From assembly GCA_020721005.1 (NCBI GenBank), contig DYNP01000007.1, forward strand, positions 1 to 64,000: 64,000 bases of DNA, written 5' to 3'. Under the pieces are notes generated by a model. That model was not told the origin of the DNA and ran no database searches. It saw nothing but the letters and a program-made list of their open reading frames with translations. This DNA is from Thiomargarita sp. Its GTDB lineage: Bacteria > Pseudomonadota > Gammaproteobacteria > Beggiatoales > Beggiatoaceae. Both the position numbers and the translations under genes were made by a program. Positions 60,249 to 64,000 of this stretch are shown in pieces (position 1 is the stretch's first letter; every line of letters begins with the position of its first letter).

Positions 60249-60506
60249 ATGAATAGCAAAGTTACATGTAGCATGGCAGAGATCGAAGAAAAGGTTAAGA
60301 AAATTGTCATTGAACAACTCGGCGTCAGTGATGAAGAGGTCAGCAATGAGTCCTCTTTTGTTGATGACCTGGGTGCAGATTCCCTCGATATAGTGGAATT
60401 GGTGATGACCCTAGAAGAAGAATTCACGTGTGATATTCCAGATGATGAAGCCGAAAAAATCACCACTGTGCAACAAGCAATTGACTTCATACACAAGCAT
60501 CAATAA
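60249..60506 (+). CDS. acpP: Acyl carrier protein
   Basis: An 85-residue ACP with phosphopantetheine Ser in [12 protein letters not shown] and the usual acidic helices ([15 protein letters not shown]). The ATG at 60249 has GAGGA 11 bases upstream; starting there adds eight residues compared with typical ACPs, and the internal ATG at 60273 (MAEIEE) would give the standard length but has no ribosome site. Confidence 0.97.
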   Translation: MNSKVTCSMAEIEEKVKKIVIEQLGVSDEEVSNESSFVDDLGADSLDIVELVMTLEEEFTCDIPDDEAEKITTVQQAIDFIHKHQ

Positions 60507-60561
60507 GTTTTTTCACCCTGCGGTAACTTCTTGATCTTAAAGCAATTTTATTAAGATAACG

Positions 60562-60628
60562 TTGGAGTTGCCGCTCCAAAATTAAGAACTTGTCATGATG
60601 GACATTTATGACCTGACAATGACAAGTT
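60562..60628. promoter_or_regulatory. Two stem-loops between acpP and fabF
   Basis: TTGGAG/CTCCAA (60562-60579 region) and AACTTGTCAT with ATGACAAGTT (60587-60628, 10-bp perfect stem, 22-base loop). The lack of a T-run argues against intrinsic termination. They could stabilise the acpP message, which is usually needed in excess. Confidence 0.4.
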
Positions 60629-60678
60629 ACTAAGTCTCATCATCAAGCCAGAGCAATTTAAAAACTTGAGATTTTTTC

Positions 60679-61920
60679 ATGACAGATAGACGGATTGTTG
60701 TGACAGGAGTGGGTGCTGTTTCCCCAGTAGGGTTAACTGCCATGAGCAGTTGGCGAGCGGTTTTGGCTGGGAAAAGTGGTATCGAAAGAATTACCGCCTT
60801 TGATGTTTCACAATTCCCAAGCCAAATTGGAGGCACAATCAAAGGCCTTGACATCCACCACTACATTTCCTCCAAAGACACCAAAAAAATGGATCCCTTT
60901 ATCCACTATGGTTTAGCAGCCAGCATTCAAGCCATTGAAGATGCAGGGTTAGAAGTGCGGGAAGACAATGCCGAACGCATTGGCATTGCCATTGGCTCTG
61001 GAATTGGAGGATTGCCAGGCATTGAAAAAGGCCACCTTTCCTATTTACAAGGCGGAGCTCGTAAAATATCCCCCTTTTTTGTACCCAGCAATATCATCAA
61101 CATGATTGCAGGCAACCTGTCCATCAAATATGGGATCAAGGGACCTAATTACGCCATTGTCACCGCTTGCTCCACCGGCACTCATAATATTGGAGATGCC
61201 GCCCGACTCATCAAATATGGGGATGTTGATATCATGATTGCAGGCGGCGCAGAAATGGCCACTTGTCCTATGGGGCTCGGAGGCTTTTCCGCCGCCCGTG
61301 CCCTTTCCACCTGCAATCATGCTCCAGAAACAGCCAGTCGCCCTTGGGACAAAGATCGAGACGGATTTGTACTGGGAGATGGCGCTGGTGTTTTAGTTTT
61401 GGAAGACTACGAACTGGCCAAAAAACGAGGCGCTAGAATTTATGCCGAACTCATTGGTTATGGAATGAGTGGAGATGCCTTCCATATTACTGCTCCTCCG
61501 GAAAGTGGAGAAGGTGCCAGCCGTTGCATGACCAATGCCCTCAGAGACGCCAAATTGAATCCGGAACAAATTGACTACATCAATGCCCACGGCACTTCAA
61601 CGCCTACTGGGGATAAAGTGGAAACTCGCGCCATTCAACACACCTTTAGAGAACATGCCAGTCATCTTGCCATCAGCTCCACCAAATCCATGACAGGCCA
61701 CCTATTGGGAGCCGCAGGAGGATTGGAAGCCGTATTCACAGTACTTGGTCTCTATGAACAAGCAATTCCCCCCACCATCAATTTGGACAACCTAGACCCA
61801 GATTGTGCCGGCTTAGACTATGTTCCCCATCAAGCTCGAAACATGAAAATCAATCTTGCCCTCTCCAACTCCTTTGGATTTGGCGGCACCAATGGCACCT
61901 TGGTATTTAAACGCTTTTAA
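60679..61920 (+). CDS. fabF: 3-oxoacyl-ACP synthase II FabF
   Basis: A 413-residue elongating condensing enzyme. The catalytic Cys is in [14 protein letters not shown], the two His in [11 protein letters not shown] and [12 protein letters not shown], and the C terminus reads [15 protein letters not shown]. The length equals E. coli FabF (413). It is the last gene of the fab run; a long hairpin follows. Confidence 0.98.
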   Translation: MTDRRIVVTGVGAVSPVGLTAMSSWRAVLAGKSGIERITAFDVSQFPSQIGGTIKGLDIHHYISSKDTKKMDPFIHYGLAASIQAIEDAGLEVREDNAERIGIAIGSGIGGLPGIEKGHLSYLQGGARKISPFFVPSNIINMIAGNLSIKYGIKGPNYAIVTACSTGTHNIGDAARLIKYGDVDIMIAGGAEMATCPMGLGGFSAARALSTCNHAPETASRPWDKDRDGFVLGDGAGVLVLEDYELAKKRGARIYAELIGYGMSGDAFHITAPPESGEGASRCMTNALRDAKLNPEQIDYINAHGTSTPTGDKVETRAIQHTFREHASHLAISSTKSMTGHLLGAAGGLEAVFTVLGLYEQAIPPTINLDNLDPDCAGLDYVPHQARNMKINLALSNSFGFGGTNGTLVFKRF

Positions 61921-61926
61921 CCCCCC

Positions 61927-61965
61927 AACGTTCCCCTCTTTTCCCAACTGGAAGAGGGGAACGTT
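61927..61965 (+). terminator. Long hairpin after fabF
   Basis: AACGTTCCCCTCTT pairs perfectly with AAGAGGGGAACGTT (14 bp, 11-base loop) starting 7 bases after the stop. Only TTTC-type bases follow, so termination efficiency is uncertain. Confidence 0.65.
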
Positions 61966-62023
61966 TCACAATGAACTGAGATCACTCAACCAATCTCCCC
62001 TCTAACACTTCATCAACAACACC

Positions 62024-62386
62024 ATGTTATTACGCCTATTACTGCTACTCATTCTGCTCAGTATCGCTTTCAGCATAATAGGCTATTGGCTATTTGAAAA
62101 CAAACTCACGCGCCCCTTTCCCATCATCAACGACACCCACTACTTAGTCCTGCCTGGCAGCCATCTTTCCCAAGTGGCCATGGACCTTATGGAAAAAGAA
62201 TTATTAGACTATCCCAGTGCATTAACTTGGGTCACCTTAGCCCGCCTCCAAGACCGGGCTCACCTGATCAAAGCCGGGCACTATATAATCCCGGTGGGCA
62301 CCACCCCTCAAAAATTCCTTGACACTCTAATCAAGGGAGCTGTTTATTCCCAACCCATTCGACAACCCCCACCAACCCCCCGCTGA
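62024..62386 (+). CDS. Truncated MltG paralogue (anchor plus LysM-like domain only)
   Basis: A 120-residue protein matching the first third of the full MltG at 62642. It has a transmembrane anchor (about 2-25), then the LysM-like region with LPGSHLSQVAMDLMEKELL and RLQDRAHLIKAGHYIIPVGT, ending after FLDTLIKGA with a short Pro-rich tail. The catalytic YceG domain is absent. The family resemblance to the next gene indicates tandem duplication with loss of the 3' part. The intergenic 62387-62641 shows no remnant of the catalytic domain by eye. Confidence 0.8.
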   Translation: MLLRLLLLLILLSIAFSIIGYWLFENKLTRPFPIINDTHYLVLPGSHLSQVAMDLMEKELLDYPSALTWVTLARLQDRAHLIKAGHYIIPVGTTPQKFLDTLIKGAVYSQPIRQPPPTPR

Positions 62387-62434
62387 CCACAGCATATCTG
62401 TTTTATAAGTAAATTATAATAAGCACATGTAAGA

Positions 62435-62492
62435 TAGGACTCCTGTTGTTCAATCCATCCCATATATATCTATTTAACCCACCCATAAAAAT
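62435..62492. repeat. Diverged 57-base repeat (partner of 48954-49010)
   Basis: Lies between the two mltG-related genes. It ends in TATTTAACCCACCCATAAAA and aligns with the copy before pyk at about three quarters identity. Confidence 0.5.
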
Positions 62493-62641
62493 CCAAAAAT
62501 GGTTCTATTGGCACCCTTACCTAAATTTAACTCTGCTCTAAAAGCCTGACAAACCTCCGGTCCCCCCTGCTGACCAAAAAACAGGGAAAACCCTTACCCC
62601 ATCGCAACCCCACAAATGACCCTTTTGAAACCTTCAACTAA

Positions 62642-63760
62642 ATGACGTTAGTACCCCTCTTCTTAAAACAACTTTCCCCCTCGAAAAAACGTATTCTGCT
62701 CAGCCTGATGTTGGGAATAATGTTGGGAATTACTATAGCAGGGACCCTTTACTGGACATATCAAGAATACCTGCTCAAACCTCTATCTTTAAGTCGGGAA
62801 TGGCGCTATACTTTAGCTCCTAAAGCCACCCTTTCTGACCTTTCCCAAGAACTTATAGCCCAGGGACTGTTACCCCTATTACCTGCCTTAATGTGGGTGG
62901 CACTGGCCCGCTTTGAAAACAAAGCCCATCGGATCAAAGCAGGAGAATATGCAATTTCAGTAGGGACCACCCCCCAAAAATTACTTGACCTGCTGATTCA
63001 AGGTAAAACGATTCACTATATCCTTACCATTCCCGAAGGCTGGACATTTCGCCAAATGATGGAAGCCATCCATGCCCATCCTATCCTATCTCACACCCTC
63101 GCTGGCCTAGACGATGCTGCAATCATGAAGAAGATCGGTCATCTGGGACAACATCCAGAAGGACGTTTTTACCCGGACACCTATCATTTTCCCAAGGGCC
63201 GATCCGATGTCGAACTCCTACAACGAGCCTATCGCATGATGGAAAAACAACTGGCCACAGCTTGGAAACAACGACATCGGGACCTGCCCTTGAAAACCCC
63301 TGATGAAGCGCTCATTTTAGCCTCTATTATTGAGAAAGAAACCGGGGCTCCAGAGGAACGTGCCCGAATTGCTGGCGTGTTTGTACGCCGATTACAAAAA
63401 GGCATGTTACTACAAACTGACCCCACCATAATTTACGCCTTAGGCAACCAATTTGATGGGAACATTCGCAAACGAGACCTGAAAGTAAACAGTCTCTATA
63501 ATACCTATGTCAACCCTGGCTTACCCCCCACCCCCATCGCTTTGCCAGGATATGCCGCCTTACAATCAGCCTTACAACCGGAATCGGGAAATGCCCTGTA
63601 TTTTGTCGCCACTGAAAACGGTCGCCACTACTTTTCAGCCACTTATGAGGAACATAACTGTGCTGTAAACAAATACCAGAGAAAGCGGCCGTTGACCAAA
63701 AACTGTCAACGTTACCCACAATTATTAGAAACAGACAAATCCCAACCACCACCTTCCTGA
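62642..63760 (+). CDS. mltG: Endolytic murein transglycosylase MltG (YceG)
   Basis: A 372-residue inner-membrane lytic transglycosylase that cuts nascent peptidoglycan strands. The transmembrane helix spans about 17-40, the LysM-like domain about 50-125 and the YceG domain about 130-345. The catalytic Glu lies in LASIIEKETGAPEERARIA; FYPDTYHFPKG, LQTDPTIIYALG and YNTYVNPGLPPTPIALPG are hallmarks. No good ribosome site precedes the ATG. The usual downstream tmk and holB are absent; pheS lies convergently 4 bases beyond. Confidence 0.96.
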   Translation: MTLVPLFLKQLSPSKKRILLSLMLGIMLGITIAGTLYWTYQEYLLKPLSLSREWRYTLAPKATLSDLSQELIAQGLLPLLPALMWVALARFENKAHRIKAGEYAISVGTTPQKLLDLLIQGKTIHYILTIPEGWTFRQMMEAIHAHPILSHTLAGLDDAAIMKKIGHLGQHPEGRFYPDTYHFPKGRSDVELLQRAYRMMEKQLATAWKQRHRDLPLKTPDEALILASIIEKETGAPEERARIAGVFVRRLQKGMLLQTDPTIIYALGNQFDGNIRKRDLKVNSLYNTYVNPGLPPTPIALPGYAALQSALQPESGNALYFVATENGRHYFSATYEEHNCAVNKYQRKRPLTKNCQRYPQLLETDKSQPPPS

Positions 63761-63764
63761 ACGG

Positions 63765-64000
<236 letters not shown>

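Overview
The window looks like chromosome from a gammaproteobacterium of moderately low GC. The gammaproteobacterial assignment rests on several gene neighbourhoods: maf-yceD-rpmF-plsX-fabHDG-acpP-fabF-mltG, phoH-ybeY-corC, ygfB-pepP, mutY-yggX, hisA-hisF and pgk-pyk-fba. A squalene synthase, a secreted DsrE-like protein, a bactofilin, a ThyA-like enzyme with an N-terminal DUF4346-type domain, a NarG/NxrA-family operon and many dispersed palindromic repeats would suit a large sulfur bacterium (Thiotrichales/Beggiatoaceae type). That placement is inference, not proof.

Layout. 1-6.2 kb (minus strand): a three-gene operon for a Tat-exported molybdenum oxidoreductase resembling nitrite oxidoreductase or periplasmic nitrate reductase (nxrABC-like). 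It has an FNR/CRP-type site and a leader hairpin. Upstream lies a separate transcription unit for an unknown 47-residue membrane protein, with a perfect sigma-70 promoter and a strong terminator. 6.9-10.6 kb: a 1236-residue protein made only of about ten PAS domains. 10.8-19.5 kb: housekeeping and quality-control genes (htpX, phoH-ybeY-corC, squalene synthase, ygfB-pepP, ctpA, yajL). 19.5-23.2 kb: a TPR membrane protein paired with a GspE/MshE-type ATPase. 23.3-26.4 kb: a MITE-like element, a BioC-like protein, tRNA-Phe, yggX-mutY and a large inverted-repeat element. 26.4-31.2 kb (minus): a secreted DsrE-like protein, a receiver-histidine kinase, an OmpA-domain protein and argC-DUF6776-bactofilin. 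31.8-34.5 kb: a secreted acidic 910-residue protein. 34.6-37.6 kb: a divergent chromate-resistance locus (chrA, chrB C-terminal domain, chrB).

37.6-46.8 kb: a pyrimidine-dimer glycosylase homologue, the DUF4346/ThyA-like enzyme, a lipoprotein, a phosphoesterase-dehydrogenase-PfkB kinase run, an isolated N-terminal transketolase half, hisF, hisA and rppH. 47.0-51.8 kb: rpmG, then the central carbon genes pgk, pyk and fba. 51.9-54.4 kb: two small related membrane proteins, a second copy of the MITE, and a lone cheB. 54.8-63.8 kb: maf, then the fatty-acid/phospholipid operon yceD-rpmF-plsX-fabH-fabD-fabG-acpP-fabF, followed by a truncated and a full-length mltG. The window ends inside pheS (minus strand).

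The most unusual items are the Tat-exported Nxr-like operon with its neighbouring small membrane-protein gene, the PAS-only protein, the DUF4346-ThyA protein, and several repeat families. The repeats include a MITE carrying 77-bp internal units and perfect snap-back arms, and REPIN-like elements, one of which is flanked by a 48-bp duplication of a gene's 3' end.
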